Assembly: GCA_002705125.1 (NCBI GenBank)
Contig: PAHQ01000054.1
Location: 55,928 to 75,353, forward strand
Direction of reading: 5' to 3'
DNA: 19,426 bases
Source of the DNA: Verrucomicrobiales bacterium
GTDB lineage: Bacteria; Verrucomicrobiota; Verrucomicrobiia; Verrucomicrobiales; DEV007
The translations under genes were made by a program, and so were the position numbers. Shown here in pieces: positions 1 through 7,966 of the stretch. The notes below the pieces were generated by a model that was not told the origin of the DNA, ran no database searches, and saw only the letters and a program-made list of their open reading frames with translations. Position 1 is the first letter of the stretch. The number at the start of each line of letters is the position of its first letter.

Positions 1-108
1 ATTTCTGAGATAAGAAAAGGATACACACTCAACGAACGGTTATTAAGAGCAGCAAACGTAATCGTTTCAAAAGGTCCAGAAAATACAGACGAAGACAATG
101 AATCATAA
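1..108 (+). CDS. grpE: GrpE nucleotide exchange factor, C-terminal end (partial)
   Basis: The window opens inside an ORF in frame 1. Its last 35 residues include GYTLNERLLRAANVIVSKGP, the characteristic end of the GrpE beta-domain, and it closes with an acidic tail (TDEDNES) and TAA. GrpE is the cytoplasmic nucleotide exchange factor that releases ADP from DnaK. The next gene, dnaJ, starts 57 bases downstream on the same strand, which supports the call because grpE and dnaJ are commonly adjacent. The coiled-coil N-terminal part lies outside the window. Only the C terminus was seen, so the identification rests on this short motif and on the neighbour. Confidence 0.85.
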   Translation: MSEIRKGYTLNERLLRAANVIVSKGPENTDEDNES

Positions 109-165
109 CTAGATTCATTTCATGTGATATTTTTTATCTAATTTAAATCAAAATTCACCACTTTA

Positions 166-1311
166 ATGTCTAAACGTGATTACTATGAAATCCTTGGAGT
201 ATCCAAAGATGCTAGTGCCTCAGAAATTAAAAAAGCTTACAGAAAAGCAGCTGTAAAACATCACCCTGATAAGAATCCTGACGACCCATCAGCTGAAGAA
301 CGATTTAAAGAAGCAGGTGAAGCTTATGAAGTCCTGAGTGACGACCAAAAAAGGTCTACATATGATAGGTATGGACATTCAGCTTTTGCCAATCAAGGAG
401 GAGGAGGGGGAGGACGAGGTGTGGATCCATTTGATGTTTTTAAAGAAGTGTTTGGAGGAAGCAGTGGGGGCGGCGGGGGCGGCGGAATTTTTGAAGAACT
501 TTTCGGTGGAAGTGGAAGACGAGGAAGGAAAACCAATAATCGCGGCTCTGATTTACGTTATGATCTAGAAATTACCCTGGAAGAAGCAGCTAGCGGAACT
601 ATCAAAGAACTTGAACTCGCAAAGCCAGTCAAATGTAGAGAATGTAATGGTTCAGGTTCTAATAAAGGCACAGGAACTTCCTCATGCTCAACATGCGACG
701 GACACGGTCAGGTAATATCTTCACGAGGATTTTTTCAGGTTCAACAAACTTGTCCTGACTGCGACGGCACAGGAGAAATGATTGAGGATCCTTGCACAGC
801 ATGTCGAGGGGAAGGAAGAATTGAAGAACTCACAAGGATAAAATTAAAGGTACCACCGGGTATTTCTCACGGTTCTAGAATAAGATCTTCCGGCAATGGC
901 GAAGCTGGTCTAAGAGGGGGCACACCAGGAGATCTTTATGTAGTAATTCATATTGCTAAACATGATATTTTTGAAAGAGAAGATAATGATTTATATTGTG
1001 AAGTTCCTATTCCTTTTTCCACAGCAGCTCTAGGAGGTGAACTTGAAGTCCCTACCCTTGAGGGTAAAGCCTCGATAAAAATTCCTTCTGGGACTCAAAG
1101 TTCGACGGTCTTTAGGTTGCGTGACAGGGGCGTCCAATTTCTAAATTCCAATGAACGTGGAGACCTACATGTTCAGCTTCAAGTAGAGGTACCAATCAAA
1201 TTAGATAAAGAACAAAAAGAAATAATCAGTCAGCTCTCCAAGTCTATAGGAAAGAAAAATTCTCCAATTAGGGAAAGCTTCTTCGAGAAGGCAAAGCGTT
1301 TTTTTAATTAG
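166..1311 (+). CDS. dnaJ: Chaperone protein DnaJ (Hsp40, type I)
   Basis: This 381-residue cytoplasmic co-chaperone delivers unfolded clients to DnaK and stimulates its ATPase. All type I regions are present in order. The J domain (about 5-70) has the HPD motif at 33-35. A very Gly-rich G/F linker spans about 77-125. The zinc region has four CxxCxGxG repeats starting at C157, C174, C196 and C210. The two C-terminal client-binding beta domains (about 225-350) are followed by a basic end ([10 protein letters not shown]). The length is typical of the family. The ATG start gives the usual [12 protein letters not shown] terminus and has no Shine-Dalgarno sequence. It follows grpE on the same strand. 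No CIRCE-type dyad was found in the 57-base gap, so any heat-shock control would have to lie further upstream. Confidence 0.97.
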   Translation: MSKRDYYEILGVSKDASASEIKKAYRKAAVKHHPDKNPDDPSAEERFKEAGEAYEVLSDDQKRSTYDRYGHSAFANQGGGGGGRGVDPFDVFKEVFGGSSGGGGGGGIFEELFGGSGRRGRKTNNRGSDLRYDLEITLEEAASGTIKELELAKPVKCRECNGSGSNKGTGTSSCSTCDGHGQVISSRGFFQVQQTCPDCDGTGEMIEDPCTACRGEGRIEELTRIKLKVPPGISHGSRIRSSGNGEAGLRGGTPGDLYVVIHIAKHDIFEREDNDLYCEVPIPFSTAALGGELEVPTLEGKASIKIPSGTQSSTVFRLRDRGVQFLNSNERGDLHVQLQVEVPIKLDKEQKEIISQLSKSIGKKNSPIRESFFEKAKRFFN

Positions 1312-1322
1312 TATGATCAATT

Positions 1323-1360
1323 CTGAAAGCCATGAGTAGCTTTAGTGATTTGATTTTTTT
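1323..1360 (+). terminator. Weak candidate terminator after dnaJ
   Basis: An imperfect hairpin follows the dnaJ stop. AAAGC (1326-1330) pairs with GCTTT (1339-1343) around an 8-base loop, and CT/AG can extend it across a bulged G. A run of seven T begins at 1354. The eight-base gap between stem and T-run is long for an intrinsic terminator and the stem is short, so it may only attenuate read-through into rsmE. Confidence 0.22.
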
Positions 1361-1389
1361 GATCCTACCTAATTTTTGTTCATACCATT

Positions 1390-2127
1390 ATGCCTAGATT
1401 TTATATAGAACCCAAATTATGGGATCCTAATCATTTAGTGCTGAATGGAGATGAGTTTCATCATTGTGTAAATGTACTAAGATTAGAATGCGGCGATCAA
1501 ATAATTATATTTAATGGTAAAGGAGAAGAAATAACTGCAATAATTAAATCGATCTCTAAAGAAGAAATTCAGTTGAAAAGTCAAAGCCACATTCAATCTG
1601 AAAAACTGAAGACAAGAATTTGTATTGGACAGGCTGTGCCAAAAGGTAAGAACATGGATCTAATTATTGAAAAATCGACCGAATTAGGTGCAGCTGAAAT
1701 TTATCCAATAATTTCGGAAAGAACAATTATTAGGCTTAATGAAAAAGATCGTTTAAAGAAAACAGAAAAATGGCAAAGGGTCGCCATCGAAGCATGCAAA
1801 CAATCTGGACAAAATTGGTTGCCTCTCGTAAACCCACCTCAAAATTTGAAAAAACTTTTTGAATCAGTTTTTAATAAATTCGACCTAATAGTTATTGCTT
1901 CTCTTCAAGATGACTCTCAACACTTCAAAAAAATCTTGTTAGAATTTCAAGAAAATGGTCCAAATTCAGTACTCATACTAATAGGTCCTGAGGGAGATTT
2001 CACTCCTTCAGAAATCAACTTTGCTATTGATGCAGGAAGCAAACCTATGAGCTTAGGTCCCATAACCTTAAGGTCTGAGACAGCTGCTATCTATTCATTA
2101 AGTGTAGCAGCACATGAACTTCTTTAG
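1390..2127 (+). CDS. rsmE: 16S rRNA (uracil(1498)-N(3))-methyltransferase RsmE
   Basis: This 245-residue SAM-dependent SPOUT methyltransferase makes m3U1498 in 16S rRNA in the cytoplasm. The N terminus (PRFYIEPKLW then HHCVNVLRL, about 1-70) is the PUA-like RNA-binding part. The catalytic SPOUT half contains AVPKGKNMDLIIEKSTELGA and the two SAM-knot signatures, GPEGDF (199-204) and LGPITLRSETA (222-232). Length and motif order are those of the family. It starts 78 bases after dnaJ on the same strand, and a dnaJ-rsmE neighbourhood is also seen in other bacterial groups. The ATG start has no Shine-Dalgarno sequence; the first residues match the usual RsmE N terminus, which fixes the start. Nothing is unusual in the sequence. 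Confidence 0.95.
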   Translation: MPRFYIEPKLWDPNHLVLNGDEFHHCVNVLRLECGDQIIIFNGKGEEITAIIKSISKEEIQLKSQSHIQSEKLKTRICIGQAVPKGKNMDLIIEKSTELGAAEIYPIISERTIIRLNEKDRLKKTEKWQRVAIEACKQSGQNWLPLVNPPQNLKKLFESVFNKFDLIVIASLQDDSQHFKKILLEFQENGPNSVLILIGPEGDFTPSEINFAIDAGSKPMSLGPITLRSETAAIYSLSVAAHELL

Positions 2128-2140
2128 GGCATTTAGCCCT
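2126..2140 (+). terminator. Short GC stem at the rsmE stop codon
   Basis: AGGGC (2126-2130) and GCCCT (2136-2140) form a five-base-pair stem with a five-base loop, overlapping the rsmE stop codon. Only two T follow, so it is a poor intrinsic terminator. It is the only hairpin noticed between the convergent genes rsmE and the DUF1080 gene. Confidence 0.22.
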
Positions 2141-2183
2141 TTGGCATAAATCGACCCAAGAAATTATAGCACGTAAAAATTAA

Positions 2184-3164
2184 TTACTTTTTCACTACCC
2201 AAACGTTATTAAACCGCACTGGATTACCATGATTTTGGAAAAAAACTGGACCAGGCTGTGGGCCCTCCTTCATGGGAGATGCTGTTGTGGCATGATCACA
2301 TACAGTCTCATCATGAATTAATACTCCATTATGATGAACTGTCATTTTTGCATTAGCGACTTTTTTACCATCTTCAAATTTAGCAGCAGTAAAATCTATG
2401 TCGTATGTTTGCCAAGTTAGAGGAGGAAAACACATATTAAATGCAGGCGCTTTTGTGGAGTAAATTCCACCACATTCATTATGTTGACCCTCTAAACCGA
2501 AAGAATCGAGAACTTGAACTTCGTATCGTCCATGAGCATAGAAACCACTATTGCCACGCCCCTGACCGCGAGCGTTTGGTTTATATGGGGTCCTAAATTC
2601 AAAATGAATTTTAAAATCACCAAAAGTTTGTTTGCTTGTACATCCCTCCATCAACAAACCATCCTCACTAACACGACCACCTTTCCAAAGATCAGCTCCA
2701 TTCTTCTTACCATCAAAAAGAACGACAGCTCCCTCAGGTGGCTTCATTCCTAAAGTTGGACTTTTTCTCACTACGCGTTTCAAGCTACCTACTACCTCTC
2801 CGTCAGAAGTTACATTCATAACCTCACTTTTTAGGGAAACCTTCAAACCATTAGCCATTTCAAATGATGTCTTCCCATCTACCGTTTGTCCTTTACCACG
2901 AACTCTATTTTCTTTGTCTCCATCCCATCCCGCTCCGGGCAACCCACCAGGATAGCCTACAACATCAAATTTTCCATCTCCCAAGGCGATGACTTGCGCG
3001 CCGGCCTTACCACCCTCAACTTCACCAGCGTACTCTCCTTGTACCGAATAATCTACATCCACTTTAGATGGGTCTATATAAGTAACATTCTTTGAAGGAG
3101 CTGATAACAAAGATGCATTAAATAAGAGGCTTAGGGAAAAAAATACGAAAGTCTTTCTTTTCAT
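2184..3164 (-). CDS. Secreted DUF1080 (3-keto-disaccharide hydrolase-like) protein
   Basis: A 326-residue exported protein. Residues 1-22 are a signal peptide (KRK, then a hydrophobic stretch ending LLSA). A region of about 120 residues (25-145) has no domain I recognise, with repeated GEV/GKV-type beta patterns. Residues 146-326 are a DUF1080 / 3-keto-glycoside hydrolase beta-sandwich: it opens with VVLFDGKK (148-154), then FGDFKIHFEFRTP, RGNSGFYAHGRYEVQVLDSFG and WQTYDIDF, and ends with GPVFFQNHGNPVRFNNVWV. Members of this domain family are secreted and several act on 3-keto glycosides; the substrate here cannot be read from sequence. It is divergent from a secreted sugar dehydrogenase, with 63 bases between the starts, which suggests a shared role in periplasmic sugar processing. 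The domain call is firm; the enzyme activity is inferred. Confidence 0.88.
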   Translation of the reverse strand: MKRKTFVFFSLSLLFNASLLSAPSKNVTYIDPSKVDVDYSVQGEYAGEVEGGKAGAQVIALGDGKFDVVGYPGGLPGAGWDGDKENRVRGKGQTVDGKTSFEMANGLKVSLKSEVMNVTSDGEVVGSLKRVVRKSPTLGMKPPEGAVVLFDGKKNGADLWKGGRVSEDGLLMEGCTSKQTFGDFKIHFEFRTPYKPNARGQGRGNSGFYAHGRYEVQVLDSFGLEGQHNECGGIYSTKAPAFNMCFPPLTWQTYDIDFTAAKFEDGKKVANAKMTVHHNGVLIHDETVCDHATTASPMKEGPQPGPVFFQNHGNPVRFNNVWVVKK

Positions 3165-3184
3165 TGTATGTGAGTTTAGTTTTT

Positions 3185-3190
3185 TATAAT
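3185..3190 (+). promoter_or_regulatory. Candidate -10 box for the sugar dehydrogenase gene
   Basis: A perfect TATAAT lies 37 bases before the ATG at 3228, inside the 63-base gap between two divergent secreted-protein genes. The nearest -35-like hexamer (TTGTAT, 3164-3169) is weak and only 15 bases away. A second TATATT lies at 3197-3202. In an AT-rich gap such matches arise easily by chance. Confidence 0.3.
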
Positions 3191-3227
3191 AATTACTATA
3201 TTGAATAGACCTTAAACCCTAGTTGCA

Positions 3228-4403
3228 ATGCAAATATTACATCTTTCATTAAAAATTCTCGCTTTAGGCTGTTTACTAACCACTTTATCTGGTGCAGCTC
3301 CAAAAGCCAAATTCACCGTAGCCTACCCAAATTTGAAGATAAAGAAGCCTGTATGGGTAAGCGCTCTTCCTGGCACTGATCAAGAACTAATAGTTTCTCA
3401 AAGTGGAACAATTTATTCATTGCCAAAAAATAGAGATTCAAAGTCGGCAGGCGTTTGGTTTGACCTCACTTCCAAGGTGCAAATTGAAAAGGACTTTGAA
3501 GAAGGGCTTCTAGGATTAATATTTCACCCCAATCATAAATCGAATGGGAAGTTTTATGTATACTACTCAAGACAAAGTCCTAAGCGCTCAATACTTTCAG
3601 AATTTGTTACAAAAAATGGCAAACCTGATCCAACAAGTGAACGGGTCGTTCTTGAGATAAATCAACCTTTCTGGAACCACGATTCTGGACAACCTACTTT
3701 CGGACCGGATGGTTATCTATATCTTTCAACAGGAGATGGCGGAAAGGGTAATGACCCTTTACTCACCTCTCAAAATCTTTTCTCTCTACTAGGCAAAGTT
3801 ATCAGAATAGATGTAGACAACAGATCTGGAGATCTAGCATATGGCATTCCTAAGGATAATCCTTTTGTTAACACGCCAGGAGCCAGACCAGAAATATGGT
3901 CTTACGGAATGCGCAATCCTTGGGGATTACACTTCGACAAAAAAGGTCGTTTATGGTGTGCAGATGTCGGTCAGGCTCTGTGGGAAGAGGTGAATTTAAT
4001 TGAAAAAGGTGGAAACTATGGATGGAGCTACCGTGAAGGAGCCCACGAATTTCCATTAAATCGCAATCCAGAATTAGTAACCGAAAAAGGTAAAGACCCA
4101 ATTAAACTTATTGATCCTGTACACGAATACGGACACGCCTATGGAATCAGTATAACTGGAGGTGTTGTTTACGAGGGTTCCTTAATTCCTGAGCTCAAAG
4201 GGCATTATATTTATGGAGACTGGGGCTCAGGATTTGTATGGGGGCTTAAAGTCAATGATAAGGGCAAAAAAACAGCCAACGTTGTAATTAAAGAAAGAAA
4301 CTCAGCTAAGGGAACATTTAAACCCACGGCATTTGTAGAGCGCTCAGATGGTGAAATTTGGGCGTTGTCTTGGGATGGTAAAATCTATGAACTTACGAAA
4401 TAG
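3228..4403 (+). CDS. PQQ-dependent sugar dehydrogenase (glucose/sorbosone dehydrogenase family)
   Basis: A 391-residue exported soluble beta-propeller of the GSDH family, which oxidises aldoses or related sugars in the periplasm using PQQ. Residues 1-23 form a signal peptide ending LSGAA. Family landmarks in order are GLLGLIFHPNH; WNHDSGQPTFGPDGYLYLST, with the probable catalytic base H151; GDGGKGNDP; EIWSYGMRNPWGLHFD; DVGQALWEEVNLIEKGGNYG; and GHYIYGDWGSGFVWGL. There is no fused cytochrome c or carbohydrate-binding domain, so electrons must go to a separate carrier. The gene diverges from the DUF1080 gene and runs directly into rdgB: its TAG ends at 4403 and the rdgB stop begins at 4404. No PQQ synthesis genes are in the window. 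Fold and signal peptide are clear; the substrate is unknown. Confidence 0.9.
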   Translation: MQILHLSLKILALGCLLTTLSGAAPKAKFTVAYPNLKIKKPVWVSALPGTDQELIVSQSGTIYSLPKNRDSKSAGVWFDLTSKVQIEKDFEEGLLGLIFHPNHKSNGKFYVYYSRQSPKRSILSEFVTKNGKPDPTSERVVLEINQPFWNHDSGQPTFGPDGYLYLSTGDGGKGNDPLLTSQNLFSLLGKVIRIDVDNRSGDLAYGIPKDNPFVNTPGARPEIWSYGMRNPWGLHFDKKGRLWCADVGQALWEEVNLIEKGGNYGWSYREGAHEFPLNRNPELVTEKGKDPIKLIDPVHEYGHAYGISITGGVVYEGSLIPELKGHYIYGDWGSGFVWGLKVNDKGKKTANVVIKERNSAKGTFKPTAFVERSDGEIWALSWDGKIYELTK

Positions 4404-5015
4404 TTAGACTTCAGATAACCATTTTTTAAAGGCTTCCAAAGCCCGGTAACGATGGCTAATAGAATTTTTAGTTTCTGAGGGTAACTCAGCAAATGTATTT
4501 TCATACCCTTCGGGAATAAATATAGAATCATAACCAAAACCATTTTCGCCTCTCTCTTCGTCACAAATCGTACCCTGAACAGAGCCCTCGAAAGTTGCTA
4601 ATTTATTTGAGCCCTTAACTAGTGTCATAACACATTTGAAAGAAGCCGACCAATCAGACATATCTGAATCAATCTCATTTAATTTTTGCAAAAGTTTTTT
4701 ACGATTTTCGTCATCTGAGGCATTCTCGCCAGCATATCGAGCAGAAAAAACTCCTGGCTCACCACTCAAAGCACAGACTTCAAGACCAGAATCATCTGAT
4801 AGAACCAAAGAATTTTCTCCTAAGAACTCACCCACAGCAGAAGCCTTTAATGAAGCATTTTCCTCAAAAGTTCGGCCAGTTTCTTCAATTTCATCAATTT
4901 CGGGGTATGATTTTAAATCCTCAATAATTTTGATATAAGGCCCTAATAATTTGCGAATTTCTTCTGTTTTGTGAGTATTACCAGTTGCAATAACCAAACG
5001 ATTAATTTCATTCAT
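4404..5015 (-). CDS. rdgB: XTP/dITP diphosphatase (RdgB/HAM1 family)
   Basis: A 203-residue cytoplasmic house-cleaning pyrophosphatase that hydrolyses dITP and XTP to monophosphates so that deaminated purines are not built into DNA or RNA. Signatures are the N-terminal LVIATGNTHKTEEI, the metal and catalytic motif SDDSGLEV (73-80), GVFSARYAGENA, GENGFGYDSIF, and the C-terminal nucleobase motif KNSISHRYRAL. Length is typical. The ATG at 5015 gives the expected N terminus. The gene converges with the sugar dehydrogenase with no base between the two stop codons and diverges from leuS with 55 bases between starts. No Shine-Dalgarno sequence precedes it. Confidence 0.95.
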   Translation of the reverse strand: MNEINRLVIATGNTHKTEEIRKLLGPYIKIIEDLKSYPEIDEIEETGRTFEENASLKASAVGEFLGENSLVLSDDSGLEVCALSGEPGVFSARYAGENASDDENRKKLLQKLNEIDSDMSDWSASFKCVMTLVKGSNKLATFEGSVQGTICDEERGENGFGYDSIFIPEGYENTFAELPSETKNSISHRYRALEAFKKWLSEV

Positions 5016-5070
5016 AATATTACTGTTGCTTTAAAAAGTACGGTCTAAAGAAAACAATACCCCTAATCTC

Positions 5071-7665
5071 ATGTCTGAACGCCGCAAGCAATACCCTTTT
5101 GATGAAATTGAACCAAAATGGCAAAATCATTGGGATAAACAAAATACATTTAGATCATTAAACCCAGGCGATGACGGCTTTAACCCTGAAGCACCTAAGT
5201 ACTACGCCTTGGACATGTTTCCATATCCAAGCGGCCAAGGCCTTCATGTCGGGCACCCTGAAGGATACACAGCTACAGACATCATATGCAGATATAAAAG
5301 AATGCTAGGATACAATGTGCTTCATCCCATGGGTTGGGATGCTTTTGGATTACCAGCAGAACAATATGCAATCGAACACGGTATCCACCCTAGAGAAACT
5401 ACAGCAAAAAATATTTCTTACTTCAAGGAACAACTTAAAAGTATAGGGTTTTCATACGACTGGGAACGTGAAATTAATACAACTGATCCAGGATACTACA
5501 AATGGACTCAATGGATCTTTCTCAAGTTATATAATAGTTACTTCGACAAAGACGAAAAGGCTGCAGCCCCAATCGAAAAACTCATTGAAAAGAGAACAGA
5601 AGATTACCCTGAAGAGGGAATTACAGAAAGAAGGGCATACATTGACAACCATCGACTAGCTTATATTGACGAAGTCGCAGTAAACTGGTGCCAAGAGCTT
5701 GGCACTGTTCTCGCAAATGAAGAAGTAATAGATGGAAAATCAGAAAGAGGAGGTCATCCTGTGGAACGCAAGCCGATGCGACAATGGATGTTGCGGATTA
5801 CAGAATATGGAGATCGCCTCATTGACGAATTGGAGGAGCTAGATTGGCCTGAAGGGATCAAGGCTTTGCAGAGAAATTGGATAGGACGCAGTGAGGGTGC
5901 CGATGTTCATTTCGAACTACCAGGAACAGGTGAAAAAATTACAGTTTTTACCACGAGGCCAGACACTCTGTTTGGAGCAACTTATATGGTTCTTGCTCCT
6001 GAACACCCTCTAGTCCATGAAATCACGAGTAATGAACAAAGTGAAAATATCAAAAAGTATATAGAACAAGTTACCAGTAAATCAGACCTTGAGCGAACAG
6101 ATTTAGCAAAAGACAAGACCGGAGTATTCACAGGCGGATATGCTGTAAATCCAATCAACGGGGAAGAAGTTCCGATATGGATAGCAGACTATGTACTCAT
6201 GTCATATGGAACAGGCGCCATCATGGCGGTCCCAGCTCATGACGAACGTGATCATGAGTTTGCTAAGCAATTCGAAATAGAAATAAGAGCCGTTGTAAAA
6301 AGTGAGGATGAGCAGATTAACTCAGATCAAAACTGTTTCACAGGGGAAGGAATTGCTTTTAACTCCCCACTAATTGATGGGCTAAAGACAAAAGAGGCTA
6401 AAAAGACTGTAACAAACTGGCTCGAAGATAACGGTTTTGGAAATAAATCCGTTAATTTCAAACTACGTGACTGGCTATTTAGCAGGCAGAGGTATTGGGG
6501 CGAACCTTTTCCCATAATATGGGATGAGAATGGGAACCACCACCCTTTAAATGTTGAAGATTTACCATTAGAAGCCCCTGATCTCGAGGATTTCAAGCCA
6601 ACCGGAGATGCGAAACCACCCCTTTCTAGGGCCAACGAATGGTTATCTTACCAAGACAGTTACACGAGAGAAACGAACACCATGCCACAGTGGGCAGGTT
6701 CCTGTTGGTACTATTTGCGCTATTGCGATCCTCAAAATGTTGAAAGGTTTATTTCAAAAGAAGCCGATGATTACTGGATGAATGTCGATCTTTACGTAGG
6801 CGGTACTGAACATGCAGTTCTCCATCTTTTATATTCAAGGTTCTGGCATAAAGTGCTGAATGATCTTGGCTATGTTAATACAAATGAACCTTTTCATAAA
6901 TTGATAAACCAAGGAATGATACTGGGTGAGGACGGTCAGAAGATGTCAAAGAGTAGAGGTAATGTGATTAACCCTGACGCAGTAATCGAAGAGTACGGGG
7001 CTGATTCCTTAAGGCTTTATGAAATGTTTATGGGACCACTTGAGCAAGTTAAACCTTGGAGTAATAAAGGCGTTGAAGGGGTCCATCGATTCCTTGCCAG
7101 AGTTTGGAGATTATTCATGGATACTTCACAAGAAGGGAATTGGGAAATCTCTTCCAAAATTACTGAAATTGATCCTGATAAAAAGCAACTAAAGGTTCTT
7201 CATGAGACCATTAAAAAAGTAACAAATGATATTGAATCATTAGATTTTAATACAGCAATTGCACAAATGATGGTCTTCACTAACGCGTTCACTGGTGCTG
7301 ATAAGAGGCCGCTAAGCGCAATGAAAACTTTCTTGCAGCTGTTAAACCCATTCGCCCCACACATCACTGAAGAACTTAATTCAATTATTAATGAGAAATT
7401 TTCTGAAAATTGTAATGACCAGAGTTTGGCATCCTTAGACTGGCCAAAGTACGATGAGAAATACCTAATCGAAGATGAAATTGAAATCGTTGTTCAAGTG
7501 AATGGAAAACTCAGGGACAAGATGACAGTCAATAAAGAAGCATCAGAGGAAGACATTAAAGTCCAAAGTCAAAAGCTAGAAAAAATTCAACCCTTCCTTG
7601 AAGGCCTAACAGTCAGAAAAATTATTTTTGTTCCAGGTAAACTGATCAATATTGTAGTGAACTGA
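5071..7665 (+). CDS. leuS: Leucine--tRNA ligase
   Basis: An 864-residue class I aminoacyl-tRNA synthetase that charges tRNA-Leu in the cytoplasm. The Rossmann catalytic domain has the HIGH-type motif HVGH (59-62) after FPYPSGQGL, and KMSKS at 624-628. The CP1 editing domain has TTRPDTLFG (294-302) and [12 protein letters not shown] (380-391). The C terminus has an anticodon-binding helical domain and the [11 protein letters not shown] tail domain. Two lineage features stand out. About 40 extra residues lie at roughly 157-197, between YKWTQWIF and VAVNWC. In the following loop ([16 protein letters not shown]) the cysteines of the E. coli-type zinc module are mostly missing. Both recall LeuRS from Bacteroidota and PVC bacteria, from memory. 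It ends 10 bases from the convergent acylphosphatase gene. Confidence 0.98.
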   Translation: MSERRKQYPFDEIEPKWQNHWDKQNTFRSLNPGDDGFNPEAPKYYALDMFPYPSGQGLHVGHPEGYTATDIICRYKRMLGYNVLHPMGWDAFGLPAEQYAIEHGIHPRETTAKNISYFKEQLKSIGFSYDWEREINTTDPGYYKWTQWIFLKLYNSYFDKDEKAAAPIEKLIEKRTEDYPEEGITERRAYIDNHRLAYIDEVAVNWCQELGTVLANEEVIDGKSERGGHPVERKPMRQWMLRITEYGDRLIDELEELDWPEGIKALQRNWIGRSEGADVHFELPGTGEKITVFTTRPDTLFGATYMVLAPEHPLVHEITSNEQSENIKKYIEQVTSKSDLERTDLAKDKTGVFTGGYAVNPINGEEVPIWIADYVLMSYGTGAIMAVPAHDERDHEFAKQFEIEIRAVVKSEDEQINSDQNCFTGEGIAFNSPLIDGLKTKEAKKTVTNWLEDNGFGNKSVNFKLRDWLFSRQRYWGEPFPIIWDENGNHHPLNVEDLPLEAPDLEDFKPTGDAKPPLSRANEWLSYQDSYTRETNTMPQWAGSCWYYLRYCDPQNVERFISKEADDYWMNVDLYVGGTEHAVLHLLYSRFWHKVLNDLGYVNTNEPFHKLINQGMILGEDGQKMSKSRGNVINPDAVIEEYGADSLRLYEMFMGPLEQVKPWSNKGVEGVHRFLARVWRLFMDTSQEGNWEISSKITEIDPDKKQLKVLHETIKKVTNDIESLDFNTAIAQMMVFTNAFTGADKRPLSAMKTFLQLLNPFAPHITEELNSIINEKFSENCNDQSLASLDWPKYDEKYLIEDEIEIVVQVNGKLRDKMTVNKEASEEDIKVQSQKLEKIQPFLEGLTVRKIIFVPGKLINIVVN

Positions 7666-7675
7666 TAAAGGTTTG

Positions 7676-7957
7676 CTATTGGACGATAGAAAACCCATTT
7701 AAGCCATTAGTTTCTTCAACTGATAAGGGCTCTTCTTCATGTTCTAATATGTGATGAGATAAGCTTGAGTTGACTAATATCTCTTTGAGAAAATCCTCTA
7801 TCTCATCGTCCTCTCCAACAACACATAATTGGACCCTCCCATCATCGAGGTTCTGAACATTGCCTTTAACATCAAAGCCCATGGCTATACGCTTACATTC
7901 ATAACGAAAACCGACGCCCTGAACTCTTCCGGTGTAATATATTTTAGTAGCGATCAT
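7676..7957 (-). CDS. Acylphosphatase
   Basis: A 93-residue small cytoplasmic enzyme that hydrolyses acyl phosphates such as carbamoyl phosphate and 1,3-bisphosphoglycerate. The family signature GRVQGVGFR (10-18) carries the catalytic arginine R18, and GNVQNLDDGRVQL carries the catalytic asparagine N36. The 18-residue spacing between them equals that in vertebrate acylphosphatase (R23/N41). The C terminus is slightly long and ends NGFSIVQ instead of the common F.I.Y ending. It is the last gene of a three-gene minus-strand unit, 9 bases after the stop of the peptidase-like gene. A GAGG overlapping that upstream stop, 7 bases before the ATG, is one of very few Shine-Dalgarno-like sequences here and suggests translational coupling. 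Its 3' end faces leuS across 10 bases. Confidence 0.92.
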   Translation of the reverse strand: MIATKIYYTGRVQGVGFRYECKRIAMGFDVKGNVQNLDDGRVQLCVVGEDDEIEDFLKEILVNSSLSHHILEHEEEPLSVEETNGLNGFSIVQ

Positions 7958-7966
7958 TTTAAAGCC

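Noticed and set aside
109..165. Possible CIRCE heat-shock operator between grpE and dnaJ
   Set aside because: No TTAGCACTC / GAGTGCTAA dyad or close variant is present in the gap.
338..568. A 76-codon open frame inside dnaJ
   Set aside because: It is a shifted-frame reading of the Gly-rich linker, giving Glu/Gly-rich low complexity. dnaJ itself is intact.
2514..3095. Three overlapping plus-strand open frames
   Set aside because: They are antisense to the DUF1080 gene, which has a signal peptide and a recognisable domain. The frames look like low-complexity shadows.
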